From: Bacteroidales bacterium | GTDB lineage: Bacteria > Bacteroidota > Bacteroidia > Bacteroidales > WCHB1-69 | DNA length: 39,692 nt | NCBI GenBank assembly: GCA_017549765.1 | Contig: JAFYNM010000030.1 | Location: 1 to 39,692 of the forward strand | Direction: 5' to 3' | Part shown: in pieces, positions 23,117 through 32,600 of the stretch | How positions within the stretch are numbered: position 1 is the stretch's first letter | Layout: each line of letters starts with the position of its first letter | Notes under the pieces: model-generated | What the model was told of the DNA's origin: nothing | Database searches by the model: none | The model's input: the letters and a program-made list of their open reading frames with translations, nothing else | Made by a program: the position numbers and the translations under genes

Positions 23117-24334
23117 ATGTCAAATCATTACAACAGGTTAGCAGTATCTTCCGAGTATTCCGCTGTCAACTTCTTGCCAGCAACTCTGAAAACCAACAAG
23201 TCCGGATGGCTCATTGAGTATTATGTGGAAAATCCTCAAACTCAACAGCTCGCAAGAAAGAAAATCCGACTGGAAAGGCTTATCAACCGTTATTCCACCA
23301 AGACGGAGGCAAAACGGCATATCAACAATATCATCATTGCTTTGAATATGAAACTTTCCACGGGCTGGAACCCTTATTTCGAGGGTGAGGATTCACGTAT
23401 GTACACACCGATTAGCGAAGTATGCAGGAAATATATTGAGGAAACTGAACGGACACAACGTGAAGCCACAGTCCGCTCATACAAATCATTCATCAAGATA
23501 TTCTCCGAATGGATGGACAAACAGAGGCCCGGCATCTATTCATCTATGATTTCACACGCAATGATTGTGAAATTTATGGATCACGTTTATTTCGAGCGAA
23601 AGTCAAGCAACGGCGATGAAATATCCACCTACACATATAACGGATACATCAAAAACGGAAGTGCTTTTTTCAATTGGATGATTGAAAAATGTTACTGCAA
23701 AGAAAATCATTTCGCCAAAATCAAAAAGAAGAAAACGGAGGATAAGCGAAGGGTCTTGATTCCTGATGATTACCGTTGCATTATTGAAAAATATCTAAAA
23801 GTCAACAATCCTGGATTCTTGATAATGCTTAAACTCATATATGCCGGACTTATACGGCCAAAGGAGTTGAGGATGCTAAACGTGCAAGATATATCCTTTG
23901 CAGAGAAGCAGATTCATATCCGAAAGGACGTGGCAAAAAACGGACGAGAAAGGTTCGTTCCGGTTTCAGACGAGATTCTCAAAGCACTCCTTGATTTGGG
24001 AGTGCAAAATGCCTCGAACAGCGACTATATCTTCGGTCGTGGTTACAAGCCCGGACACGACAAACTGTCCGAGGCAAGAATGACAAAGACTTGGATTGAA
24101 CTCCGCAAAAAACTTGATATTCCTCAAAAGATGCAGATGTATTCATTCAGAGACACAGGTATCTCTGAAATGATAAAAAACGGCATTGACCCATTGTCTG
24201 TAAAACAACTTGCAAACCACTCATCCCTTGATATTACCACAATATATACAAACCACGCAGACCCGAATTTGAGGAATATCATAATACCCAAAACACCCAG
24301 TTTTTCACACTCTCATGAGAACAAGGGTGATTAA
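23117..24334 (+). CDS. int: Tyrosine recombinase / phage integrase
   Basis: A 405-residue site-specific recombinase that would insert and excise this element. The N-terminal region has an arm-binding-like part and a SAM-like core-binding domain (about 105-210, VCRKYIEETERTQREATVRSYKSF). The C-terminal catalytic domain has Arg247 in AGLIRPKELRML, Arg345 in YSFRDTG, His in LANHSSLDITT and nucleophile Tyr377 in TIYTNH. The first position of the usual H-x-x-R is Tyr342, which I believe is common in this Bacteroidota integrase group. ATG at 23117 is chosen over upstream in-frame TTG at 23003, which would run through the hairpin. The gene is markedly more AT-rich than the host genes. It converges on the last tail gene with a 4-bp stop overlap. 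Confidence 0.9.
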   Translation: MSNHYNRLAVSSEYSAVNFLPATLKTNKSGWLIEYYVENPQTQQLARKKIRLERLINRYSTKTEAKRHINNIIIALNMKLSTGWNPYFEGEDSRMYTPISEVCRKYIEETERTQREATVRSYKSFIKIFSEWMDKQRPGIYSSMISHAMIVKFMDHVYFERKSSNGDEISTYTYNGYIKNGSAFFNWMIEKCYCKENHFAKIKKKKTEDKRRVLIPDDYRCIIEKYLKVNNPGFLIMLKLIYAGLIRPKELRMLNVQDISFAEKQIHIRKDVAKNGRERFVPVSDEILKALLDLGVQNASNSDYIFGRGYKPGHDKLSEARMTKTWIELRKKLDIPQKMQMYSFRDTGISEMIKNGIDPLSVKQLANHSSLDITTIYTNHADPNLRNIIIPKTPSFSHSHENKGD

Positions 24335-26811
24335 ATCTCCACTTTCAGTTTGGCGGCTTCGACATCTGCGATGACGGTATCGCCGCCCTCGGTGAACTGA
24401 AAGGTGATTTTGACGGGCAGGCTTTTCACGTTGCCGACCATCAGCCAGCGTGTTTGACTCTCTGCGGATTCGTCCTGCGGTTTGAGAAGCCGCCACAGGC
24501 TGATGAACATTGCCAGCGGTAGCTGAAAGCGGTACTTTACTTTCTCGTACTTGGCGAGGAGCGAAAGCCACGGCTTCACCCAGCGTTGCCCCACGGAGTT
24601 CTCCCCGTCCACTGTCAGGGAAACACCGCCCACATCTTGCCCATCTCTGTTGTAACAGGTGGGCTGGGCAACCTCGAAATAGATGTCGTTCACCTGCGGG
24701 TTGTTGAGTTTTCGGTTGCCCATATATGTTTCAAGCACCATTCCAAATCCGGTGTTTCCAGTCTCAAATAAAGGACTGCAGCCCGCCTGCTCAATCTGTA
24801 GGATGAACTCCGTGCTGGAAGTTCTTGTGTCCGTGACTTTCATGACGGGAATTTTCAGCGAGGGCGTGACATTCTCTTCATTTCCGTTCCCGACCTCAAG
24901 CGATTGGTTTGCCCCACTTTGGGGATTCCAACGGAACACCCAGTTGGAGATGGCATTTCCCTCCCTCTCCGCTTTCCTGTATTGGTTTTCGTTCTCCACG
25001 AAACAGCTTTTCCCATAGTTGGCCATCGCATCCGGCAGGTCGGATGCGGTTCTGACGGGTGGCAGCAGTTTTGTGGTGTCAATGTCATCCGTTGAAATGC
25101 CTTCCAGCGTGTAGATGAACTTCCGTTCATCGTTCTTCTCCAAAGCCGTGTCCTTGTCAACGGCGTATACTGTTAGATCAAGACACTTGGCTTTTTCGAT
25201 GATGTCCCGGATAAATGCGAACTCCGCTCTCTTGGTTGCGGAGTCAAGGAAAAGGGCAAGCCCGAAAGTCTCACACAGGGTGCTGATGAATGCGGCATTG
25301 GTTATGTCGGGGACGTGTTCAGCAAAGCGGAGCCGATTGGCGAAGCAGTTGAACACCTTGTAGTATGCCGACACGTCATCGGTTACGGGAACATTCTCAA
25401 ATCCGTTCACAATGACCTGTCCGCCTGTCCCCTGCCCGTAAACGTTATGACCGCGACATTTGGCGAAGATGAAGCGGTAGGAACGCCCCGCTGTCATCCC
25501 GTTGGCGGTGAAGTCAAATGTCAGTTCATAGAACCCTGCGCCGACATAGCCGAAAGATGAGAGATTGTTCTGTTTGAACATCTTGAAATACACGGGCGGT
25601 GCCCAGTAGGTTGAAATCGGGCTCATACTGCTCCAATCCCCGTTCAAGTCATTTGTCATACAAGTGGGCAGACTGTTATTGCAGTCGGAAAGCATGAAAA
25701 ACAGGCCTTCCACGTAGTTGGCGTTGAAGGTGTGTCCGTACTCCGTCACCTCCATTGTGCCGCTCTGAAGCAGGTTGGCGGGCAGGTATGTCTTCAGCAC
25801 CACGTGGAAGTGGTGTGCGCCTCCGACCGTTGGGGAGAATGTCAGCTGCGTGTTCCCGTCAGGGTCAATGAAATGCACGATTTTGGAAATGTTGACTGGC
25901 TCGTTGGAGCAGATGACGGTCGGAGAGATTTCAGCATACACTCCGGCTTCGCCCTCAGAGTACTGCGTGATTAGCCCGTCAAGGGCGCGAAGGCTCTGCG
26001 AAAACACTTTGGCGGTGTCCCTGTCGCCAAAGAATCCGCCTGTTGCCCTGTAGCCCCCGTTGCCGATGACTTTCTCCAGCAGCCAAGTGAGCCGCAATGC
26101 AGGGCAGAACGCGAAGCTGTTCGGGTTGTTGAGTCGGCGGTCGTTAAAAAGGCGGATTCCCCTGTTTCCCGCTATCGCGTCAATCACATTGCCGTCACCA
26201 TCAAAGAACAGGCGGTTGAGATAGCAGCGGTCAAGCCCCACGCTGTTGTTGGTCTGCAGTGATGCCTGGTAGCCGCTGGCGTTGCTCGGTGCGCTGTCGG
26301 ACTGTAGCAGGAACCATCCGAAATCATTGTTCCCTCCGCCATAAAAGGCGGTGTCAAGGAACAGCGGGAACTTGACAAGGGAATCGGGATTGAGGGTGGA
26401 TTTGAGGAAGTCAGACCATTGGGCGTTATGCTGGCTGGGGTTGCTGCTGATGGTGATGTCCTCGCCGTAGTCGTTTTCGCAAAGTTTCCTGTCGGCGTAG
26501 TCAGTCGGCCACGGGTTGATGACAAGCCCGCAGGAATAGGTGGCCTGTGTAGCCTTTTGGATATAGAGGTCGCCACGGGCGATTTCTATTCCTCCGGCGA
26601 ACACCGTGCAGGCGTACTTCCTCATTCTCTGGACGTATGCGAATCGTGCGTGACGGAACACCATGTCATTGCTTTGGGCGGGGACGTCAAAGGTGAACAT
26701 AATGTCGCCCTCAACGCCTCCCGTTGAGAAGACGCTGCTGTTCAGTTCCATCTGCAAAGACGTGCCTTTGGAGATGTGCAGCGCGTTTCCGTCCACCTCT
26801 ATCGTCAGCAT
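24331..26811 (-). CDS. Phage tail-tip / tail-associated protein (large, unknown fold)
   Basis: An 826-residue protein, the last gene of the five-gene tail cluster. The N-terminus (MLTIEVDGNALHISKGTSLQMELNSSVF) and the following VEGDIMFTFDVPAQSNDMVF segment look like proteins found at this position in Bacteroides prophages. Middle parts are beta-rich (IVHFIDPDGNTQLTF, FHVVLKTYLPANLL), as expected for a tail-tip or baseplate-hub structural protein. No lysozyme, peptidase or pectate-lyase motif was recognised. Its ATG shares one base with the stop of the preceding gene (TAATG), which suggests translational coupling. The stop lies in TTAA, overlapping the integrase stop. Position supports a tail role; the exact function is unknown. 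Confidence 0.75.
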   Translation of the reverse strand: MLTIEVDGNALHISKGTSLQMELNSSVFSTGGVEGDIMFTFDVPAQSNDMVFRHARFAYVQRMRKYACTVFAGGIEIARGDLYIQKATQATYSCGLVINPWPTDYADRKLCENDYGEDITISSNPSQHNAQWSDFLKSTLNPDSLVKFPLFLDTAFYGGGNNDFGWFLLQSDSAPSNASGYQASLQTNNSVGLDRCYLNRLFFDGDGNVIDAIAGNRGIRLFNDRRLNNPNSFAFCPALRLTWLLEKVIGNGGYRATGGFFGDRDTAKVFSQSLRALDGLITQYSEGEAGVYAEISPTVICSNEPVNISKIVHFIDPDGNTQLTFSPTVGGAHHFHVVLKTYLPANLLQSGTMEVTEYGHTFNANYVEGLFFMLSDCNNSLPTCMTNDLNGDWSSMSPISTYWAPPVYFKMFKQNNLSSFGYVGAGFYELTFDFTANGMTAGRSYRFIFAKCRGHNVYGQGTGGQVIVNGFENVPVTDDVSAYYKVFNCFANRLRFAEHVPDITNAAFISTLCETFGLALFLDSATKRAEFAFIRDIIEKAKCLDLTVYAVDKDTALEKNDERKFIYTLEGISTDDIDTTKLLPPVRTASDLPDAMANYGKSCFVENENQYRKAEREGNAISNWVFRWNPQSGANQSLEVGNGNEENVTPSLKIPVMKVTDTRTSSTEFILQIEQAGCSPLFETGNTGFGMVLETYMGNRKLNNPQVNDIYFEVAQPTCYNRDGQDVGGVSLTVDGENSVGQRWVKPWLSLLAKYEKVKYRFQLPLAMFISLWRLLKPQDESAESQTRWLMVGNVKSLPVKITFQFTEGGDTVIADVEAAKLKVEI

Positions 26812-27500
26812 TATACAAAACTGTACTCGTAAACGACTTTTACCCTGTTTACCGTCTTCGCGGTGCTGTTGACCTGCAGCTTTGTTCCAACAATGGCAAA
26901 TGTCACACCCTCATTGACAATGACAAGCGAGCCGTCTTCCCTGCTCACATTGTAGGCTATGACATTGACAATGTTGCTCGTATTGACTTTCTCATCAAGA
27001 TTAAGGGCTGTCGCAGTCTTTAAGATGTTAAGGTCGTTGTAGGTCACGACCTTGAAGCACTTGCCTTCAAGATGACCATTGAGGCTGGACAGCCCGTTGT
27101 TCGCCGTTGCCGCAGCAGAATTGGCGGAGTTTGCCAGGTCGTATGCTGTCTTCACAGCCTTGGCCGTTGCCGCCAGCACCTCCGATGTGCTGTTCACATC
27201 ATTGGTCAATTTGGTCACGCCGTGCTTGGTGGTGGATGCGAGGTTAATTGTGGTGCTGGTCACAGATGTGCCGTCTGTGAGTGTGACGGTGATAGAAGGC
27301 CCTGTTGAGGAGGTTCCTTCGGTCAGCGTGATGGACTGCACTTTCGTGTCCGAATCGGCTGGAATCAGAGACTGTACAAGTGCGGCGAGTCCCTCCACCT
27401 GGTCAGCACTGGTTTTTGGATAAAGGACATCGAAGTCGGGATTCCCGTTGACCATCTGGCCATTGAAAATTTCATGTTGGAATTTGATAATCTGTCCCAT
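26811..27500 (-). CDS. Phage tail fibre-like protein
   Basis: A 229-residue protein with the composition of a tail fibre. There is a short N-terminal head (MGQIIKFQHEIFNGQ), then a Thr/Ser-rich stretch (SITLTEGTSSTGPSITVTLTDGTS). Next comes the segment HGVTKLTNDVNSTSEVLAAT followed by AKAVKTAYDLANSAN, which resembles the G-V-x-x-L...D...A-x-T-x-x-A-V repeat of phage tail-fibre proteins. The C-terminal 80 residues are beta-rich and end at YEYSFV. It would form a trimeric fibre that contacts the host surface. It follows the 152-residue protein by 32 bp and is coupled to the next gene by a TAATG overlap. Family resemblance is by eye. Confidence 0.7.
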   Translation of the reverse strand: MGQIIKFQHEIFNGQMVNGNPDFDVLYPKTSADQVEGLAALVQSLIPADSDTKVQSITLTEGTSSTGPSITVTLTDGTSVTSTTINLASTTKHGVTKLTNDVNSTSEVLAATAKAVKTAYDLANSANSAAATANNGLSSLNGHLEGKCFKVVTYNDLNILKTATALNLDEKVNTSNIVNVIAYNVSREDGSLVIVNEGVTFAIVGTKLQVNSTAKTVNRVKVVYEYSFV

Positions 27501-27532
27501 AAGTTTGTGTTTTGGTGAGTTAATAGGTTGGT

Positions 27533-27991
27533 TTACTTGATGACACGCAGGTACTGGTCGTTGAGCTTCAGCACCTCGTGCTTGAGATAGTCTATAAGGT
27601 CGCCGAGGGTGGTCTTATAGGCGTTACCCTTGTCATCGCCGATGACAACGAGCATGGAGCCGCTCAACTCGTATTCCCTCGGTTGCAGCGTGTTGAAGTT
27701 CCCGTCCAACTTGGTACGGACGCTTGCCGCCGCTGCGCCCGCAGCCGTCTCCTCGGCGAGAGCACGGATTTCTGCCTTGAACGTCCCGTAGTCATCAATG
27801 CGGGAGGCGGGGATGGTGAAATCATTGAATGTAGTCCGCGAGGTTAATGTCACTCCGTTGATGGCTGGTCGGTTTTCAAGATCATCATAGCTGCCGGAGA
27901 CGTTTTCCAGCTCGTTCACTCTGTCAATAAGTCTGTTGAGGATTTCCCTCACATACGTGAGTTCCATTCCATTTTCAATATTCTCAATCAT
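27533..27991 (-). CDS. Small fibre/coiled-coil tail protein
   Basis: A 152-residue protein with an N-terminal coiled coil (about 8-32, YVREILNRLIDRVNELENV). This is followed by SYDDLENRPAINGVTLTS, a linker of the Y-x-D-L-x-N-x-P-x-I-N-G type common in phage fibre proteins. A second Ala-rich helix (EIRALAEETAAGAAAASV) and a short beta-rich end complete it. It would be a trimeric connector or fibre component of the tail tip. Its ATG overlaps the stop of the 547-residue gene (ATGA, 4 bp), a translational-coupling arrangement. No enzymatic motif is present. Confidence 0.72.
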   Translation of the reverse strand: MIENIENGMELTYVREILNRLIDRVNELENVSGSYDDLENRPAINGVTLTSRTTFNDFTIPASRIDDYGTFKAEIRALAEETAAGAAAASVRTKLDGNFNTLQPREYELSGSMLVVIGDDKGNAYKTTLGDLIDYLKHEVLKLNDQYLRVIK

Positions 27992-29631
27992 CTTGTTCTG
28001 TTGAATTGTGAGGAAATGCTGTTGGTTTGCGGGGCTTCCCGGACTGCATCGTCAATCCAGATGCGGGCATCGTCCCATTCATCGGGGAGGCTGGGAACGA
28101 TGGGGACGTTGCCTGCGCTAACGCTTGTATAGGGCTTGTTGAATCGGTATTGGAACTCCGCTGAAATAAGGTCTTCGGCAGTGTCCGTGACCGTAAGGGA
28201 ATCGGGAATGATAGCTATTGGGACGGCTTTGCCACTGACAATGCGGTAGTTAAACCTGTTTCGGATGGCATCCGCAACCAGCTGGATTTCACGCTCTGGC
28301 CTGCAGCCTGTACGGGCGGTGTGAATGGTGGCAGTGTCGGTAATGTCCGCACCCACCGTTCCGTTGCGCACGGTGTCGGTGCCCTCGGTCTTCTCCTCAA
28401 CAGCTTCCGAATCAGTGTAGAGGGATTCAAGCAGGCCGTAGCGGTTCTGAAGCAGGAACTCCTGTGAGTGGAGGGGCTTGCGTTCAAGGATAAATTTGCG
28501 TGTCCAATGCAGGCCGGAATTGTTGATGGCGTGTACAGTGTAATAGAGAATGTCTGAAGGGTTTATACCCAATGCGCTCACTGACAGGGGCAGTCGCACA
28601 ATGTTGAAGTTGGTGACGGTGATGGTACCGGGATTGAAAGCGTAGGTGGAGCCATCTTTTCGGCACACGGAAACATTGATGGTGAGATTACGGACTGCGG
28701 ATGATGAGAGGTACACGTCAAAGAACATAAAGTAGGCGAACTGCGGCATATCGGCATAGCTGCGCACGGTCAGTCCGTGCGCGCTGCCGAAGTTGCGGAT
28801 GTCCTTGTATTCGGACAGGGTAACGCTGCTTCCCATCGCCGTATCCCAGTCGGCGAGGTTGAGTGCGTGGTGTCCGGCTTCAAGCCTGCCCGCCGACAGG
28901 ATGTACTCTTGGGAGTGCTTGAGCACTCCGACCTGTGGAATCTCCCCGTACACGTCCGAATATGTGAGGCGGTACTTCAAGGTGGCGTAAAGGAGTGGAT
29001 ATGCGTCAAAGGATTCTGTGAGGGATGGCAGGTCTGCCGCGGTGAAATAGGAACGCAGAATCTCCAGCTGGAGTTCCGCAAGGTTGCCTGCTTTCAGATG
29101 CAGGAGCATTTCCGGGGATTCAAGGGTTTCAACGGTACCACCTGAATAGCGTGTTATCTCGAATTTGGCGAGGACGGCGTAGTTCGCCCTCTCCACCCTT
29201 GCAGTTCCTGCGGTCTGCTGCACGGTCTCAATGTCGCCGCTTCCGTTGCCGTCAACGGAAACGACCTCACCGCCGTACTCCTTGGAGACAAAGGTGACGG
29301 TCATATCAGCGGCCACCGTCACATCGTAAAGGTGGCTGATGGTGTAGTTCTCGGCAATTTTTGAGATAAGCTCGGCTTGCAGCAGTTCGCTGTCCGTCTG
29401 TCGGGCAATAGCGTCCGGCTTGTCTTTCGCTTGGGTGGGTGTAAGGATTCGGAAATCAAAAACAGTGTCACCGCAGGAGACAGTGAGGACGGAATCGGGA
29501 AGCTCGCGGATGATAAAGACGCTTTTGCTCTTGCTGCCTGCAGTGACAAGCGGCGTGCCCTTCAGCAGGAATCGTGTGCGGTTTCCTGCGAAGTCTAAAG
29601 AATGCGGTCTCTCTCTGATGGTTACTGGCAT
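27988..29631 (-). CDS. Phage tail protein of unknown fold, directly after the tape measure
   Basis: I do not recognise this 547-residue protein by sequence. It has no signal peptide or membrane segment and is rich in beta-prone, Thr/Ser/Val stretches. It starts MPVTIRERPHSLDFAGNRTRFLLKG and shows segments such as NLTINVSVCRKDGSTYAF that suggest stacked beta domains. Its place, 6 bp after the tape measure and overlapping the fibre-like gene by 4 bp, is that of a distal-tail or tail-tip protein in siphophage-like gene order. A receptor-binding role is possible but not shown. The frame is clean over its full length. Confidence 0.72.
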   Translation of the reverse strand: MPVTIRERPHSLDFAGNRTRFLLKGTPLVTAGSKSKSVFIIRELPDSVLTVSCGDTVFDFRILTPTQAKDKPDAIARQTDSELLQAELISKIAENYTISHLYDVTVAADMTVTFVSKEYGGEVVSVDGNGSGDIETVQQTAGTARVERANYAVLAKFEITRYSGGTVETLESPEMLLHLKAGNLAELQLEILRSYFTAADLPSLTESFDAYPLLYATLKYRLTYSDVYGEIPQVGVLKHSQEYILSAGRLEAGHHALNLADWDTAMGSSVTLSEYKDIRNFGSAHGLTVRSYADMPQFAYFMFFDVYLSSSAVRNLTINVSVCRKDGSTYAFNPGTITVTNFNIVRLPLSVSALGINPSDILYYTVHAINNSGLHWTRKFILERKPLHSQEFLLQNRYGLLESLYTDSEAVEEKTEGTDTVRNGTVGADITDTATIHTARTGCRPEREIQLVADAIRNRFNYRIVSGKAVPIAIIPDSLTVTDTAEDLISAEFQYRFNKPYTSVSAGNVPIVPSLPDEWDDARIWIDDAVREAPQTNSISSQFNRTR

Positions 29632-29637
29632 TGTTCT

Positions 29638-32600
29638 CTATTTTAGTGAAGCCGCCTTGCGCAGGAAATTCTCCTGTTGCTCGAACTCCAGCTGCTTGTC
29701 CCTGCTGATGACCGCCTGCCTGTTCTTCGGGTCGCTCATATAGAGGCGCAGTGCGGTCAATTCTTCCAGCATCCGCTCCATTGTGCCGCTGTCGGATGTC
29801 GGATTGGCAGGGAGTTTCGGGGCGTGCTTCCCGGTTGTTTCAATGGCAAATGTACGGCTTATGGCGGTGGCTGCTTGGGACACGGCATGCTCATCAGGGA
29901 CGGACATTTGCAGATCCCGCAGCGGAGACTTGTTCCCTTTGCGGTACTGCTCCAACGCTTCGATGACGGGTGCCGTTTCCGGGTCTGTCACAATGTCATT
30001 GGGGGCTATCCATTCGCGGCCTTTCTCTCCCGCCACGATGTTCTTTTCCCACTCGATGAAGCCGCCTTTGTAGTATGGTTCCGGCTGGGATTCTATAGCG
30101 GCGACCTGTGCGCCTGTGGCGGCAAGGGAAAGAGCCATTGTGACAAGTCCCCACGGGTAACCGCCGCCGTTCTCGAAGCTCTTGACGGCGGCGACAATGC
30201 CCGAAATGATGGCCTCGGTGACGGCGGCTTTCTTTTCCCTGCGGAATTGCTCCAACGCGACTCTCTTTTCCTCTGCTTCGCGTTCTTTCTCCATCTGTTC
30301 CAGCTGCGCGTTGTAGTATTCCTGCGAGATGATGCCCTGCTCAAGCTGCCAGTCCAGCTTTTCCTTCCGTTCATCGTAGATTTTCTTGTACTCGTTGAGC
30401 AGGGCTTGTTCCTTGTTGCTTTGGATTTGGTTGACGGACTCGAAGATTTGGGAGGCGGTGTTGGCGAACTCCTGTATCACATCGGCAATCTCCGACAGGT
30501 TCTTCTCCCAATCCTTCTTGAAGTTCTTCCAGTCAATCTCAAGGAGTTTGCCGATGCCGGAGAAGGCTTTTTTGCCGTCCGCCTTTTCGAGGGCGGCGAC
30601 TTCCTGCGCCATCTTTGCTTTGAGGGCTTTGATTTGCTCTTCCAGCTGACGGATGCGGTCTTGGTTTTCCTGTTCGCCAAGTGCTTTGAGCTTGGCGATT
30701 GCGGTTTGTGCGGCCGATATTTTGTCGCCGTACTCCTTGCGGACGGCGGCGATGCGTTTGCCCGTTTCAGTCAGCAAGGCTTCGGTGATGTCGGCTTCAG
30801 CCTGCTTGACGATGGAGAGTTCCTCTTGTGCTTCCAAGGCAATCGCCTGCTTTTTCTGTTCAAGCAGCTGTTCAAGCAACTTCACTTCCTCATCACTGAG
30901 ACCTGTGCCCTTTACAGGGTCATAGGTCTCTCCCTGCTTGCTCTCATAGTAGGCGATGTTCTTGTCAATATCGGCGATGGTTTCCTGCCACTTCTGCTCA
31001 ACCTGCAGCAGTTGTTTGGAGTAGCTGTCGGTGAGGTCTTGGTCGAACTTTTCTTTGAGAGTCTTGAACTGCTCGCAGAGTTTGGTGTACTGCTCCGTGA
31101 CCTTCTTCATTTTCTCGGCGCGGGCGGCGCGGTCAACTTCTTCGATGGCGCTGGCCATATACTGCCGCACTTGGTCGGCGAGGGCTTTGGCGGCTTTGCC
31201 CTTGCTTGACGTGAACGCTTCGAGGCGTGCTATGAGGTCACCGTACTCCTGTCGGATTTTCTCCTTGTCTGCGGCGACTTTGTCCAAGCCGATGAGCTCG
31301 TCCTTGTTGAACAGCTTCTTCACCTCCTTTTGGAGGTTCTCCCACTCGGTCTGCTGCTTCCTGGCGAGTTCGGCGGCGGTCTCCACGGCGTTTTTGCCGC
31401 TGCTTTCCTCTTCCTCTGCCACCTCCTCCTCAACCTCGGCGACCACCGCGTCAAGCTGGCTGCCGATCCATGGCGCGAGGGTCTGTCTGATTTTTTCAAT
31501 TTTCTCGTGTTCCCGCTTGACGATGGCCACGATGTTGTCAACGAAGAACTCCTCCTTGCCCGTCAGCTTGCGGTCTTGGAGGAAATAGCGGTTGATGTTG
31601 CGGACAATCTTGTTGGTGTCCCAGCCTTCCTCGGCCAGCTCCACCACCTTGCTGCCCAACTCCGGCGAAAGTTGTTTGAGCGAAAGAGCCATGTTGTCCA
31701 TTTCCTCCTTCATCACTTCCGCTATTTGCTCCTGCTGGATGTCAAGGGCAATCTTGCGTTTCATTGCGCTGATGACCTTGTTGTAGGCCTGCTCGATGTT
31801 GATGATGTTGCCTTTCTCGTCCAGCTGGTCTTTGAGCAGCTGCGGGTAGGTCTCAATGATTTTCTTCTGCACCTTGTTGTAGGCGTCGGAGCCTTTGCGC
31901 AGCTCCCGCAGCGCGTTGAAGAGCTTGTCCACTTCCACTTTCTGCTCGGCAGTGCGGCTGTTGAAGTCCTTCATTGCCTTTCCCGCCGCCGTGGTGCGGG
32001 TCGCCAGCTTGTATAGGGCGGTGCCTGCCGCTATGATGGCGGTGGCGATGGCTATCCACGGGACGGAGTTCGCTGCTGCGCCCATTGCCCGGATTGCCGC
32101 TGCCGCCCTTGCTGTGTTGCCAGCCAGTTTTGCCTGTGCCGCTGCCACGGCGTAGGTGGCGGTCTTGTATATGCCCTTGATGACGATGCCGGCTTTTTCG
32201 GCGGCGTTGAGTGCCAGCTGCCACGTCTTGAGTGCCACGATTTTGGCGAGGTAGAGGGTCAGCGGCGCAAGTATGGCGGCGACTGCGGCCTTGTTCTTGG
32301 AAATCCAAGTGGTGGCGGATGACAGTGCCTTGATGCCTGCGGTGCTGGTCTTGGTCAGCTTCAGCAGTATCGGGTAGAGCTTCTCGCCGAGTTCGAGGCG
32401 GGTGTCTTGGAACTTCTTGCGGGCTTTCTCCAAGTTGGCCTGCATGTTGTTGTTCTTGATGGAGAACTCCTCATAGCAGGACACGCCCTCCAGCATTGCC
32501 TTGTTTGCGATGCTCTGCGCGGCCTCCACCTTGTCGAGGCTGTTGGCCATTGACGATATGGCGGCGGCGGCGCGTGCGCCGTCAAGCCCCAAGTCTTGGA

